Assembly (NCBI GenBank): GCA_030323885.1
Contig: CM059199.1
Location: 34,108,590-34,172,589 of the forward strand
Direction of reading: 5' to 3'
DNA length: 64,000 bases
From: Branchipolynoe longqiensis
Taxonomy: Eukaryota; Annelida; Polychaeta; Phyllodocida; Polynoidae
Shown here: positions 1 to 10,490 of the stretch, one piece after another
Layout: each line of letters starts with the position of its first letter
How positions within the stretch are numbered: the stretch's first letter is position 1
Made by a program: the position numbers and the translations under genes
Notes under the pieces: generated by a model
The model's database searches: none
What the model was told of the DNA's origin: nothing
Seen by the model: only the letters and a program-made list of their open reading frames with translations

Positions 1-360
1 GTGTCATCACAAACTTTGTTCCACATGTGTGACCTGGAAATCAAAATGAAAGTATTCCAATTAACAGCAGAAAACCTTCAAAATAATAGCAGAAAACATT
101 AAAAATAATAACAGATTCCATGATTGTATGAAGGTTTGCTTGTTGTGCATATGTCACAGTTTAAAAATAAACATTTTGCCTTTTGGTGTTGACATTGAGA
201 CAGATGTTAACCTTACACATGTAACAGGAAAATCGAAGGCACATCCATAACATCATTTACCGAAGCACAACACATTCAAACAAGATTTTAATGATTACAA
301 TTAAGCAAAAAAGGTTATGTCTTACAAGAAAAATGTTTTAAGAACAGTGGGTAGATTCAC
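1..360 (+). repeat. Dispersed repeat R1, unclassified
   Basis: Resembles 6910-7060 on the other strand and 14190-15070 on this strand. Shared words include AAAGTATTCCAATTAA with CAGCAGAAA nearby, and GATTACARTTAAGCAAARAAG. No coding capacity or terminal repeats were seen. The copy is cut off by the window edge. Confidence 0.55.
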
Positions 361-408
361 GGTGTAGCCTATATATTGCATGACATACGTATATATATAT
401 ACATATAT

Positions 409-479
409 AATTAAAACATACCAAAACTATATATATATATATATATTTGACACTGCAATAGTTTTGGTATGTTTTAATT
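409..479. repeat. Perfect 22-bp hairpin around a TA microsatellite
   Basis: Arms at 409-430 and 458-479 are exact reverse complements (TTAAAACATACCAAAACTA inside). The 27-base loop is mainly (TA)n. Confidence 0.85.
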
Positions 480-625
480 CCGGCTCATCCATATGAATGA
501 CCATACTTGTGTAATATGGGGAACATACATGAACCAAGTTCACTCCCCCTCCCCCGGACTGATTGTTGATGACACGCGGACAAATCAGTCAACAATAATA
601 GAAGATGTGATGAATGCTAACAGCT

Positions 626-775
626 GAAAGTTGCATGGTCCGATGGTTTTGAGTTTCTGCCAATAATTTTTTAGATAAATATATCAGGTTATAAGCATAC
701 CATTTTCAAAACCAAAGCACTGACCTAGATTTGATTCCCTCGAGGTATTTAACATATCTACTGGTGTACTTATTT
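626..775 (+). mobile_element. M1 MITE, internally deleted remnant
   Basis: Begins with the M1 terminus (AAGTTGCATGGTCCGATGG) and continues with M1-like ACCTAGATTTGATTCC and TACTGGTG words, then ends without the right terminus. A SINE-B lies immediately after it. Confidence 0.55.
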
Positions 776-786
776 ATTTATTTTTA

Positions 787-1080
787 TTTCTTGAAGATTT
801 ATACTGCCTATCATGGATAAGTCTGATTAGACTTGTTTTCACCATTAGACAGTTTGTCGATGGAAAGCCTGAGTCTACACTTTCACCGACCCAAGGGATT
901 TTTAACCTCGCAGACCACATAGACATGGTATGAGAACAACCGGCCTTTGATGACGCTGGAAGTTATACACAGCGGTGGGGGGAGGGTGGGGGGGGGGGGG
1001 CATGGGGAATCACCAACCTTCAGAGTAGGAGTCCGACCTAGAAAATTGTCAGACACTCTAACCACTCTGCCACAGAGAAC
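787..1080 (-). mobile_element. SINE-B, minus orientation
   Basis: Complete-looking copy read from its tRNA-like head at 1080 (TGGCAGAGTGGTTAGAGTG) to its tail near 790. A poly(G) run replaces part of the middle at 976-1000. Confidence 0.75.
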
Positions 1081-1257
1081 ACCATTATTAAACACTCGGT
1101 GCTACATAACATGGGCTACTAACTCAATGTTATATATACCCGTTGATATAATGGGGGACTTTTGTTGCAACACCTTTATGCAATATACTGCCAGCAGGTA
1201 GCGACTCGTGAGGAGCCAAGGTCTAGCGTGTTTTTCCGAAATTTGAGGCTTAATAGA
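1081..1257. other. Unassigned spacer
   Basis: Nothing recognised between the SINE-B and the G-rich array. Confidence 0.5.
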
Positions 1258-2245
1258 CTAGTGTAGGTGTGTGGTGGGGGTTAAGGGACGTGGTGGGGGT
1301 CTAGGTATGTGTGTGTTGATGGTGTAGGTGTGGTGTGTGTGTGGTGTGGTGTAGGTGTGTGTTGGTGGTGTAGATGTGGTGGGTGTGTGTGGTGGGGGTG
1401 TAGATGTTTGGTGGGTGTGTGTGGATGGGGTGTAGGTGTGTGTGGTTGAGGTGTAGGTGTGTGTAGTGAGGGTGTAGGTGTTTGGTGGAGGTGTAGGGGT
1501 GGTGTGTGTGTGGTGAGAGTGTAGGTGTGTGGTGAGAGTGTAGGTATGTGGGGGGGAGGGGTGGTAGGGGTTTAGGTATGTGGTTGGGATGTAGGTGTGT
1601 GGTGGGGGGTTTAGGTGTGTGTGGAGGAGATTTAGGGATGTGGTGGGGGGTGTAGGTGTGTGGTGGGGATTTGTGGATGCTAAAGATTGTGAGGTGCTGC
1701 TCTGCAAGACACCCCTGCACCTCCACCACAAACCACCTCCACCACCTCCACTAAAAACACCCTACATACCTACCACTCATGTGTGTGCTGGTGGTGTAGG
1801 CGTGTGGTGAGGATTTATATGTGTGGTGAGGGTGTAGGTGTGTGTTGGTGGGGTAGGTGTGTGGTGGGTGTGTGGTGGGGGTGCAAGTGTGTTGTGCAGG
1901 TCTAGGGATTTGGCGGGGATGTAGCTATGAGTGTGTTGGTGGTGTAGGTGTGTGAAGGGGGTGTGGTGGGGGTGTAGGTGCATGGTGGGTGTGTGGTGAG
2001 GGAGTAGCTATGTGTGTGGTGGTGTAGGTGTGCTGTCCGTGTGTGGTGGGAGTGTAGGTGTGGGGTGGGAGAGTAGCTGTGTGGTGGGGTGTGTGGTCGG
2101 TGTTCAGGGATGTCATGGGGGTGTAGGTATGTGGCGGGAGGTATATGTGTGAGTGGTGCGGTGTGTGGTGGGGTATAGGGTTGTGGTATGGGTGTAGGTG
2201 TATAGTGGGGGGTTTAGGGATGCTACAAATTGTGAGGTGATGCTC
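1258..2245. repeat. G/T-rich minisatellite (GTGTAGGTGTGTGGTGGGG-type)
   Basis: About 1 kb of degenerate units 12-20 bases long, such as GTGTAGGTGTGTGGTG. The plus strand is G-rich except at about 1711-1775, where it turns C-rich. Long frames without stops on both strands are artefacts of the repeat. Confidence 0.92.
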
Positions 2246-2423
2246 TACACGACACCCCTACACCTCCACCAGAAACCACCTACACCTCCACCACACACAC
2301 CCCACACACCCACAAGACATACCTACACCTACACCATACCCACCTACACCCCAACCACACACACCGTCAACCCCCGCCACCCACACCTACACCCCACCAC
2401 ATCCCTAAGCCCCCACCACATAC
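2246..2423. repeat. C-rich, reversed part of the same minisatellite
   Basis: Units such as CACCTACACCCCACCACA are the reverse complement of the preceding array. The polarity switch is preceded by the hinge AATTGTGAGGTGATGCTC, also found at 1687-1704 with small changes. Confidence 0.85.
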
Positions 2424-2932
2424 TGGAAATGGCTGCCAAGGTATGGAATGCCCAAACGGTAAAGGAACGACAAATTCCTGACCTAAAAACTTACAAAAAA
2501 TATCTGTGCAAAATAAGGCTAGGAAACCCCCACTAAGCTGCACTCCCAAGGGGCATGTGATATGTCACGGCCCACCAGCGGGACGCCCAATGGAAGGTAA
2601 CCATGCCAAAAGTAGCCAGATAACACACCACACGGCTACGTACAAGCCTATGATATGTAAATAGGAGTAAGCTAGTCTAGTAATAAGAGTAGAAAAAATA
2701 AATACATATATACCAAGAAAATCCAAAAAAACTAACATAGGCTATTAACCATACTAACCAATTATCTATCTGCTACTGAAATGCAGGCAAACAAATACCT
2801 TATCAGCATCCACTGTGTGGTAAGATAACACCAACACTACAACTGGCCAGCATTGAAAACAAGCCTGGGTACCCGGGCTTATATGCTATGGACACTATAA
2901 ATACAGCCTCAATACAATTTTTTTTTTTAAAA
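2424..2932 (+). mobile_element. LINE-A 3' fragment (ORF2 C-terminus and 3' UTR)
   Basis: Encodes the last residues of a LINE reverse-transcriptase protein (EMAAKVWNAQTVKERQIP to GNPH, stop at 2535), then a 3' UTR ending in a T run near 2925. The same end is found at 31658, 32826, 41573 and 62460. It sits inside the minisatellite. Confidence 0.85.
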
Positions 2933-2935
2933 GCT

Positions 2936-3118
2936 CCCACCACACCCGTACATCCCACCACATCCCCACCATACCCACCCACCACACGCCCCTACACCCC
3001 CACCATACACCCCAAAATCACCACCCACCCCCCACTACACACACTAATATCCTCACCACACACCTCCACCTCAACCACACGCCCCTACACACCAACCACA
3101 CAAACATACATACCCACA
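2936..3118. repeat. C-rich minisatellite, distal block
   Basis: Resumes the C-rich array (CACCACACGCCCCTACACC) on the far side of the LINE-A fragment. Confidence 0.8.
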
Positions 3119-3186
3119 CACAGGCTAGGAAGTGACAAGTCTACATTTGTCAGTCATCGGTTTGACTCGACCAGGGTTTTTATTTC
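3119..3186 (-). mobile_element. SINE-A head fragment
   Basis: The stretch AGGCTAGGAAGTGACAAG to GGTTTGACTCGACCAGG matches the head-proximal part of SINE-A in reverse. Confidence 0.6.
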
Positions 3187-3447
3187 AAACGAAGCAGAAT
3201 TAGTGGAGATTGAAGTGTTTTAAAAAGGGTTAAAATATGTCAAACACTGCAGGGCTTGCTTGGGATTTTCAGGTGGTATGCAGACCTTTTCGATCATGCA
3301 ATACAACACTATTGGCACTGCGCATTTCTCCCCCCCCCCCACACAGACACAACCTGGGTGGTCAGAGAATACCTCTGAGTTGATATAAGCCATGGTCAGA
3401 CTTCATTTCAGGCTTATTTTGTATCTACAACAATTCTCCACCACATT

Positions 3448-3715
3448 CTCTGTGGCGGAGTGGTTAGAGTGTCCGACTTTTTTCTAGGTCAGACTCCTAA
3501 TCTGAGGGTCGGTGGTTCGATTCCCCGTGCCCCCAGCTCTGCCACCGCTGTGTATAACTTACAGCATCATCAAAAGCCAGTTGCTCTCATACCATGTCTA
3601 TGTGGTGTGGGAGGTTAAAAATCCCTTGGGTCGGTAAAAGTGTAGGCTCGGGCTTTCTATCGACCAGCAGTGGAGTGGGGAAGACCAGTTGTCTGTGACT
3701 GGGATTTCCCCTGCT
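3448..3715 (+). mobile_element. SINE-B, plus orientation
   Basis: The head GTGGCGGAGTGGTTAGAGTG and box-B-like GGTTCGATTCC span about 85 bases, with a long variable arm like a class II (Leu/Ser) tRNA. The body runs to ATCGACCAGCAGTGGA and on to a tail. Confidence 0.85.
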
Positions 3716-4164
3716 TGGGACAACTAATGTACCAAACAAAAATAATGAGAGACAAATAACTGTTCACGCTTCCTGTCTACAATTCGATATATCGCTATAA
3801 ATACAACATGTACTTTAATTTTCTTTCTTTTTAAGTGTACAAATCAGGTAGTATTAGTACACAGATTCTATGCGTAGCGGCTGCAGGCACGGACGCTAGG
3901 CCCCTGCACTGACTGATACTGATTCTTCCCCCAAAGTTCCTATTATAGTCCCAGTTCAGGGAACTATTTGGCAGTGCATGAATCTTGCACCAGTGTTAAA
4001 TCCAGTTTATGCAGTGTCAAGCACCCAAGGCAACAATCATGTTTGACCACCTAATCTGCAACACTAATTCCCTGTGTTCTGCACTCGGATAACCAATTGT
4101 ACCACAAAAAAAGGAAAGCAAGTCACAATATTACATAATTATCAATCCTTTGAATGGTCTGATT
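3716..4164. other. Unassigned stretch
   Basis: AT-rich with one moderately GC-rich patch at 3870-3920. Nothing recognised. Confidence 0.5.
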
Positions 4165-4362
4165 GTTTGTTGGGGTTTTGCATCCTAGGAACATGTAAGG
4201 TCATATCAGGATGGGTATCGACTTGTGACAGGGTAAACTCATGGTGACTTTATAGTGTTGCCCCACTAGGGCATCGGCCCATTGGCACCATGACCCAATA
4301 CCCCACTTAGTCCCAGTATCCTGATACTGAGCTAACCATTCCTTGTCCATTTCTCTTAAGGC
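4165..4362 (-). mobile_element. SINE-A, 5'-truncated, minus
   Basis: Runs from the tail (TTGGGGTTTTGCATCCTAGG) through GGTCATATCAGGATGGGTA to ACTGAGCTAACCATTCC. The tRNA-like head is missing. Confidence 0.75.
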
Positions 4363-4487
4363 CGACCATCCGGTGAGATACTGTAGTGATAACTTAAAAA
4401 TATGGTAGGTTCTTGCTGCGATTTCTGCTGCGATCTCAAGCCTCAACCTTCCTCATGAGAAGCCAGCACTCTAAACCAGTTGGAACC

Positions 4488-4795
4488 AGCATGCTGAATG
4501 AGGTGAGGGTTCGTCTCCCGTTTTACTGGATCATGGGATCCGAACCCATGGTTGAGTCAAACCAATGGCTTAGCAATTTATTCTTGTACCTTCTAAGCCA
4601 GGTGCTCGGCCTAATTAGGACAGCACAAGTACTGGTTGGCTCAGTGTCAGGATAATGTGACTGAGTGGGATATCAGGTCATGGTGCTGGCCGCCTGGTCT
4701 CCCACTGGTGCAGCACTATACCATCACCATGAGTATGCACTGTCCCAAGTCGGTCCCTCTCCTGATATGACCCAGTAGTTGTTAGCTAAACTTGG
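4488..4795 (+). mobile_element. SINE-A, plus
   Basis: Head with GGATCCGAACCCATGG as a degenerate box B, body GTCAGGATAATGTGACTGAG, and end TCCTGATATGACCCAG. It faces the preceding SINE-A head to head. Confidence 0.75.
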
Positions 4796-4957
4796 GCAGT
4801 ATATATAAGCTAGAACAGTTCCCAGTGAATATGTTCAATTCTAAAATAAAGGAAGACCTTGGAATGTATTCCTAAAGGTAAATCTGCAAAAGACCCATGA
4901 AGGCATAACATTCTCAAGACCAAAGCACTTTAAACCTAGATTTGTCTCCATATATAG

Positions 4958-5436
4958 TACAACCCCGTTAAACAAAGCTTGGTTAGACCAAACGATCGGT
5001 TAATTCAAACTTTTGTCGGCCTCCCGGCAAATATTACCATTTATCATATAAAAAAGTTGGTTAAACCAAAGTCGGTTAATCCAAACTATCGGTTAATCCA
5101 AACAAAATTGTCGGGCCCCAGGCCACTTCCGGTATGGTTAAAGCATGTGGTTGTAAGGTCATCTGAGACTTTTATATATGATAAATTGTAGTATTTTGCC
5201 GGGCAGCCGTAAAAAGTTTGGTTTAACTGAGCTTCATTTAACTGGGTTATACTGTATATACATAGAAAACAATAATCAAAGTGTCCACATATATTGTATA
5301 TTGCATTATTAATGCACCTGCGTATTTGCCAAAGCCAAGTCAAAGTCGAAACCAAAGCTCGGTTAAACCAATGATTGGTCAATCCAAACAAATTTCTAGG
5401 GCCCTTCAAGTTTGGTTTAACGGGATTATACTGTAT
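4958..5436 (-). mobile_element. Composite pogo/Tigger-like MITE with CAGTATAACCCCGTTAAACC ends
   Basis: The outer ends are TACAACCCCGTTAAAC and AACGGGATTATACTGTA. A third, internal end lies at 5235-5263. The TA-CAGT ends suggest a Tc1/mariner-pogo origin, which is an inference from family habit. The same two-part structure is present inverted at 10491. Confidence 0.7.
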
Positions 5437-5515
5437 TTAACATAGATACTGATGCGATTATTAAGCATGTGTTGCTGCATGGAAAGGGATACTAACTCAA
5501 TTTAATCGAAATCGT
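5437..5515 (+). mobile_element. M1 interior fragment
   Basis: Contains the M1 interior words TAGATACTGATGC and TTATTAAGCATGTGTTGC without termini. Confidence 0.5.
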
Positions 5516-5744
5516 TTAATGTCTCCTCATAGCATAGGAATGAACAGAAAATCAATGATATGGTGTAGACATAATTGACTATCGTCCAGGCACATGTACA
5601 ACAGAAGATCTGCATAGTATTTGTAATGCCTAATTGCTACCTACTATTGTCCATACTGTTCATAACATCTCATCATCTCATCCATAAATAGTTCTGTGCA
5701 CCATAACTGCTAAGGCCGATGTTGTTGATTGGTCGTTTCGTATG

Positions 5745-6100
5745 TTAAAGCTGCATAGTCCGATGAAAATATCAAATGTTCAAAACAAAAACAATTATCT
5801 AAATTTGATTCTACATATCTAACTTAGATACTGGTGCACTTATTAAATATTTGTCACCACACAGAATGGAATACTGAGGCAATTGAATAGAACCTGTTAC
5901 TGCAGAAGCCTATGGGGTCAGAGTATTGACAAGCTTGCTAAAATTAATTTTGCATGTTTCCACTTAAAAAATCTCCAAATTTGGCCACTTAAAATATAAG
6001 TTACTTCAAGTTAAAGTATGGTACATAATAATGATCAACCTAATGTATTTATCTAAGAAAATTTCAGAAACTCAAAACCATCGGACTATGCAACTTTAAA
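5745..6100 (+). mobile_element. M1 MITE, full length (type copy)
   Basis: Terminal inverted repeats TTAAAGCTGCATAGTCCGAT and ATCGGACTATGCAACTTTAA, 356 bp, with no coding capacity. TTAA at both ends is the likely target duplication, as in piggyBac or Kolobok elements. The interior keeps GTTACTGCAGAAGCCTATGG and AAGCTTGCTAAAATTAAT in most copies. Confidence 0.88.
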
Positions 6101-6109
6101 TCCTGGTAA

Positions 6110-6285
6110 CATTTTAAGTCATATCAGGAATGGGTACCAATCTGGGACAGTGGACACTCATGTCAACTTTATTGCACTGCCCCACTGGGACGCTGTGCTG
6201 CTAAAACCATCACCCAATATCCCCATCTGTTATATTATCCTGATACTGACCTAACAAGTCCTTGCCATATCCTAGTAATTTATTA
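6110..6285 (-). mobile_element. SINE-A fragment, minus
   Basis: Begins AAGTCATATCAGGAATGGGTA and reaches TGACCTAACAAGTCCTTGCC. Inserted or truncated directly beside the M1 terminus. Confidence 0.7.
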
Positions 6286-6447
6286 AGGCGGAGACACAAC
6301 TGGTTATATCGGTGTTTATTTTGAGCATTAAGCGTCTAGGTTAAGGCTAACTAATGAGGTCACATAATGCAATGGAACAGTACAATAATGAGGGACTCCC
6401 TGCAATGTCAGGTAATGAGGCTACATAATGCAACAAGACAGTTCAAT
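6286..6447. repeat. Short tandem duplication in unassigned sequence
   Basis: A unit of about 65 bases (AATGAGG...CACATAATGCAA...CAGT.CAATAATGA) occurs twice at about 6352-6455. Confidence 0.5.
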
Positions 6448-6606
6448 AATGATCCATCTCCCCGCTATTGACACATAACTGATTGTATGCTTCTACATTA
6501 TATGAAAAGGCGATGGTTGAATAAAAACAAACAATTCTCACCGTGAATGTGGCCTATGCTGCCGACACGGCGTAAATAAACCACCAATCAATCAATCAAT
6601 CAAACC
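6448..6606 (+). mobile_element. LINE-B 3' tail
   Basis: Only the last part of the 3' UTR (GGCCTATGCTGCCGACACGG) is present, ending in (CAAT)n. This is the same tail as at 38380-38606 and 61576-61825. Confidence 0.8.
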
Positions 6607-6909
6607 CCACAATGCCACACACACCCTCCCCGAGCCCAGGGACCACATCCCGTATGTGAACTCGAACCGAACAACCCTATTCGATCATCTCTTCAGTTAA
6701 AGGTGTGGGTGGGTGGGGTAATTTTGAGCAGTTGTTGAGTGTCCAGGGTCTGACCGCTGAATGGCGAGCTACTCGGTGTTGGTCATTTGACAGAGTTCTG
6801 GCGGGAAAGTCTGCATCGGTAAGGGGCGGCCACTCAGTGATTTTCATGTTACACATGAAACTTAAAAATTCTTTTCTCAATTCAGATGAGATCAAAATCA
6901 AAAGATGTA
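6607..6909. other. Unassigned stretch
   Basis: CA-rich start then unique sequence. A 78-codon frame spans it but has no recognisable domain and no splice context. Confidence 0.4.
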
Positions 6910-7060
6910 ATGCTTATTTTTCAACTGTGACATTTGTATAGACCTTCATATGAACATGGATTATGCTATTATTTGAAATGGTTTCTGCTATTAATTGGAA
7001 TACTTTAACTTTTCGTTTCCATGTGAAACACGTGGTAGACAATGACAACAATTGTATTTA
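6910..7060 (-). repeat. Repeat R1, minus
   Basis: Reverse complement matches 1-130, sharing AGTATTCCAATTAA.AGCAGA and ATATGAAGG. Confidence 0.55.
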
Positions 7061-7198
7061 CTCTGTCCACCCGTCACAGTGTATGAGAGCAACAATATAG
7101 CAACATAGAATATAAATCAAATAGCAACTCAAAATCTTTGTAACTTTGTGAGAACGACACATATATGTATAGGTAGAAAGAAACCCAACATATCACTG

Positions 7199-7505
7199 TT
7201 TAAAGCTGCAAAGTCGGATGAAGCATCAAATTGTCAAAACTAAAAAATTATCTAAATTTGATCCTCCCTTTCTAACTTAGATACTGATGCAGTTATTAAG
7301 CATTTCTTTTGTAACATCGGAGGGAACAGTGATCCAATTTAATCAAACCTCTTCCTGCTGAAACCTATGGTGTCCAGAGTGTTGGGATGCTTGCCAAAAC
7401 TAATGTTACTTCAAACTATAGTAAGGTAGCTTATAACAATCAATTTAATATATTTATGTCAGAAAAATTGCCGAAACTCAAAACCATCGGAATACACAAC
7501 TTTAA
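7199..7505 (+). mobile_element. M1 MITE
   Basis: Termini TTTAAAGCTGCAAAGTCGGA and ATCGGAATACACAACTTTAAA. About 50 bases shorter than the type copy through an interior deletion. Confidence 0.8.
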
Positions 7506-7777
7506 ATAAAACACACAAGAAAACAGGACCCTGTCGCCATATTCATTGTTCATTGTTTAGCAAGTCTGTGTGTTAGCTGTCTACCGCTTGCCTTTCCTGC
7601 CAGTGGTAATATGATAGTGATGATGTATTTAACACAATTCATAGATACTCAATGAGGCTATATGTCGAAATCAATGTATCACCTGTGAAAAGGGTAGTTG
7701 AGTACATAAAGCAGGAAAGCCAAGAGAACACAAACACACACAGGCAATCCACACGAGAGTCGATTCAAACTGTGAAG

Positions 7778-7850
7778 ATGACGACTTCAACATTGGCCAT
7801 CTGCTTAGTGATAGCATGCTGCATGCTACACACAATTGATGCCAAGTGCA
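7778..7850 (+). CDS. Signal-peptide exon of the LDLa peptide
   Basis: Twenty-four codons plus one base. The start context is gaagATGa, and the donor gtaagtag is near consensus. The mature chain would begin KC. The start is chosen because it gives the hydrophobic leader directly; an upstream in-frame ATG at 7652 would put about 40 polar residues before it. Confidence 0.65.
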
Positions 7851-10125
7851 GTAAGTAGAGCCAAGTACAGTAGGTAGCTTGTTTGTTAGTTGTTGGTTTA
7901 CGTCCTGACAACATCTCAGGTCATATCAGGACAGGTACCAACTTGTGAAAGTGCGCACTTAAGGCAACTTTATAGTGCTGGCCCATGCCATGAATTTGCA
8001 ATCAATTTAGCTAAATATATGGTTATAATACTTGCTTGTCATATCTCCTTATCTTTGAGTGAATAATTAATCAAACCGTGTAGATTAATAGGATTAACAG
8101 GCTTTAAAACTCGGATTGAGAGCATCTAGTGGCTGCCATCTTGTTTTTGTTTATTTCTTTTTGTTTGTATTCTCTAGTAGTTCATCAACTCTATGGCAAT
8201 ATAACTAAGCATTGCACACTGAAATCAGGACATCTACAGCTGGTTTAGTTGTTTGGATTTAAGTAGGGTTGTTATTCACCTGTACTATGATACTAGGTCT
8301 CCCACTGTTTACCACTGAATCAGATCGGGTGCACCAATTTCAGATCCAGATTTGTTGATTCATAAACCTTATATGATGACAATACAGTGAAGACCCACTA
8401 TAACATGCTCCCATTTAACACAAATGTGGATATAATGTGGATATTCATTGGACCCATAATTCTTTAATTCAAAGGTATTTCAGTAAACTGAGCCCAAATA
8501 TGCCATGAACCAACTGTTTTCATGATGATATTTTATGGACCCCAAAGATTGTGTCATAGTGGGGTTTCACTGTAAGTACTTATTATTATGGAGAGCGATA
8601 GTCAAGTACTGAAAGCAGTCTTTGTCACATCGCGACTGACAGCATGATGATGACTTATTATTAAACACTTCTTTATCATGACAGAACCATGTACAGACGA
8701 TGAATACAGGTGTCGTAATTTCTGTAGCTGTTTTGCCAAGGACAAGTTATGTGACGCAGCAAAAGATTGCCCCAATGGCGTGGATGAGACTCGCTGTACT
8801 GATCTCGCCTTCCATGTAAGTATAAGTACTCTCATCTGCAATGTTTAGATTTTGTAATATTATTCTATTACATTTCCCAAAATATGGACTAACTGCAAGG
8901 AATGGGGACACACAATGTGAACTGGAAGGTATTATCAACACACCACCAGTCTACATCGTGATTAACTGATTACTTTGGTGATGCACAGTGGATTAGCTGA
9001 GAGCTCCTTCAGATTAATAAACTGGCACACAATAGGCTTGAATAAACATAATCTACATAGATTATTCTTTATAATCTTTGACATGTGTACATATTGTTTA
9101 TACTCTTTGATATAGTACCAGATGGGCTGGATGAATGGGTTCAGTACCCAATTGTCCAGGATTGAAAGTTCCCTGCTTAGTCCATGACCATATTGGCCAG
9201 AAAACGAAGGACATGTAGTGTGCCTCTGGGGTGTGCATGTGGAGCATAACTTAACCACCGTTTGGATGATTTCACAAATTAGCACCATGCAGTAAGTACT
9301 GTACTTATCAGTGACTGGTGATTAGGCAGTATGTGTTGTAGTACCCCACCTGTCACAGGTATGGAGATCTATCTGTGACTAGTAATTAGGCAGTATATGT
9401 TCTGGTTCCCTATCTGTCACACATATGGGGTTGAAGATATATGAATATAATTAATTGTGTTCAACAGATTGTGCTAATGACCTTTCTTAATCGATGCTAG
9501 GAATATGATTCACAGCTTTAGTTAGATCTAATAGCATTAATAGTTTGACAAAACTATTGACTGAGTCTGAAGATCACCCTAGAATTTGAAGGAGGCTTGA
9601 ATCAGGCCTGAAGTGCATTTAGTTATTACATGAGTTTGGGGAAGATAGTCTCTAGTGGTTGTTTGATGCATGGACCCAGTGCCAGGTTTAGATGAAGAGA
9701 GGCCCTAAGCAACTCCACTTCTGATGTCCCTCCCAAAGTCATATGACAGTTTAAAGTACTTGATGTACACTGGCCTGAGCCCCCTAGATTATGAGGACTT
9801 AAGCTTCAGCCCAACAATCCCATTTGTAGATAAAATTGGGAATGAGTGTTTCAGCTTACTTGTATTTAGTTTCCACATAAAACAAATGCTTCTCATCAAA
9901 CAGTGTGCCTGTGAGGTTACATTGCAAAACCTTGTAAGTGTCTGTTGGATTTATAACAATGCCACTAATGGCACAATGATGTGATGATGAATGCACAAAA
10001 GTTAACTTTGTCTTGATGAAAACATAACGACCAGTCAACAACAGCAGTACACATCGAGAATCCTTGCAACATATCCTCATAAAATAATAAGTGGCTTACT
10101 TATCTTTCAGGGTGACATGGGGTGA
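7778..10125 (+). CDS. Small secreted peptide with one LDL-receptor class A domain (three-exon model)
   Basis: Exons are 7778-7850, 8685-8815 and 10111-10125. Exon 1 encodes a signal peptide (hydrophobic core TLAICLVIACCML, likely cleavage after IDA) and ends CA|gtaagt. Exon 2 joins it in phase and encodes a class A domain with acidic calcium-site pattern CDAAKDC...GVDE, then stops at CAT|gtaagt in phase 0. A pyrimidine-rich acceptor at 10110 opens a last exon GDMG then TGA, with AATAAA at 10241. The model gives 72 residues. The domain has seven cysteines instead of the usual six (an extra one in CSC), and another cysteine follows the signal cleavage site, so an eighth could pair. Class A domains bind ligands through calcium-ordered loops; the function here is unknown. 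Exons 1 and 2 are well supported. The last exon is a guess, and further exons may exist. Confidence 0.6.
7886..7989 (-). mobile_element. SINE-A tail portion, minus
   Basis: Carries GTTTACGTCCTGACAACATC and GGTCATATCAGGACAGGTAC, ending in the CTTTATAGTGCTG block. Confidence 0.7.
8387..8574. mobile_element. Short TA-flanked TIR element (188 bp)
   Basis: The ends TACAGTGAAGACCCACTATA and ATAGTGGGGTTTCACTGTA are imperfect inverted repeats. TA-CAGT is typical of Tc1/mariner-pogo MITEs. Confidence 0.7.
8589..8655 (+). mobile_element. LINE-D tail fragment
   Basis: Matches the end of the copies at 34346 and 47072 (GAAAGCAGTCTTTGTCACATCGCGAC...), followed by the (ATG)n tail. Confidence 0.65.
8685..8815 (+). 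CDS. LDL-receptor class A domain exon
   Basis: The acceptor is tcatgacag|aacc and the donor is gtaagtat. It encodes KPCTDDEYRC, then a CxC pair, then CDAAKDCPNGVDETRC, closely matching the class A spacing of cysteines and the DxxxDC...DE calcium signature. A LINE-D tail with (ATG)n ends about 30 bases before the acceptor. Confidence 0.72.
8816..10110 (+). other. Intron 2 of the LDLa gene (tentative)
   Basis: Mostly unique AT-rich sequence. At 9307-9430 a roughly 68-base segment (...gatTAGGCAGTATRTGTT...) occurs twice in tandem. No coding signal was recognised. Confidence 0.4.
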
Positions 10126-10260
10126 GCCCATTGAAGATGCATGCAACCATCCAACAATGCTAAGGAAATATATCTGGCATGTTCCATCATGTTCAGTTAA
10201 CATCGTTTTATTGTACATGCTTTGCAGTTATCAGTTCATCAATAAATGTTAATTAATACA
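10111..10260 (+). other. Possible terminal exon and 3' UTR of the LDLa gene
   Basis: It follows the tract ttacttatctttcag and is in phase with exon 2 for five codons including TGA. AATAAA is at 10241-10246. A weaker rival acceptor before 9467 (gttcaacag) would give a different short tail ending at TAG. Confidence 0.4.
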
Positions 10261-10490
10261 ATAACAACCCAATCACCACCACAACATTATTCCTTTCTAC
10301 TAGGTTATTCTGATAAATAAAACAATGTTATGCTTCCCAACATGGTTTTGCTAGTTTTAAAAGAAATCACCAGCAATAAAGACCTGACAAATAAATCAGA
10401 ACTGCATCACTATAAAATGGGGGATCAGTAGGTGCATCCTAAGTTGCAAAAAGGGTCTCAGACAGACATTCAATAGGATTGACAAGTATA
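10261..10490. other. Unassigned spacer
   Basis: Nothing recognised downstream of the putative poly(A) signal. Confidence 0.5.

Larger units (their letters stand above)
7851..8684 (+). other. Intron 1 of the LDLa gene
   Basis: Bounded by gtaagt and cag. It holds a SINE-A piece (7886-7989), a short TIR element (8387-8574) and a LINE-D tail (8589-8655). The remainder is AT-rich with nothing recognised. Confidence 0.55.

Noticed and set aside
1258..1731. Two long overlapping minus-strand frames rich in His, Thr and Pro
   Set aside because: They are direct translations of the G/T-rich minisatellite in all frames, with no start context or domain.
3448..3540. Functional tRNA gene at the SINE-B head
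   Set aside because: The tRNA-like part is followed by a conserved SINE body and recurs dispersed; the stem pairing looks decayed.
9724..9984. 86-codon plus-strand frame as an extra exon of the LDLa gene
   Set aside because: No acceptor in phase with exon 2 and no domain resemblance; composition looks like chance.
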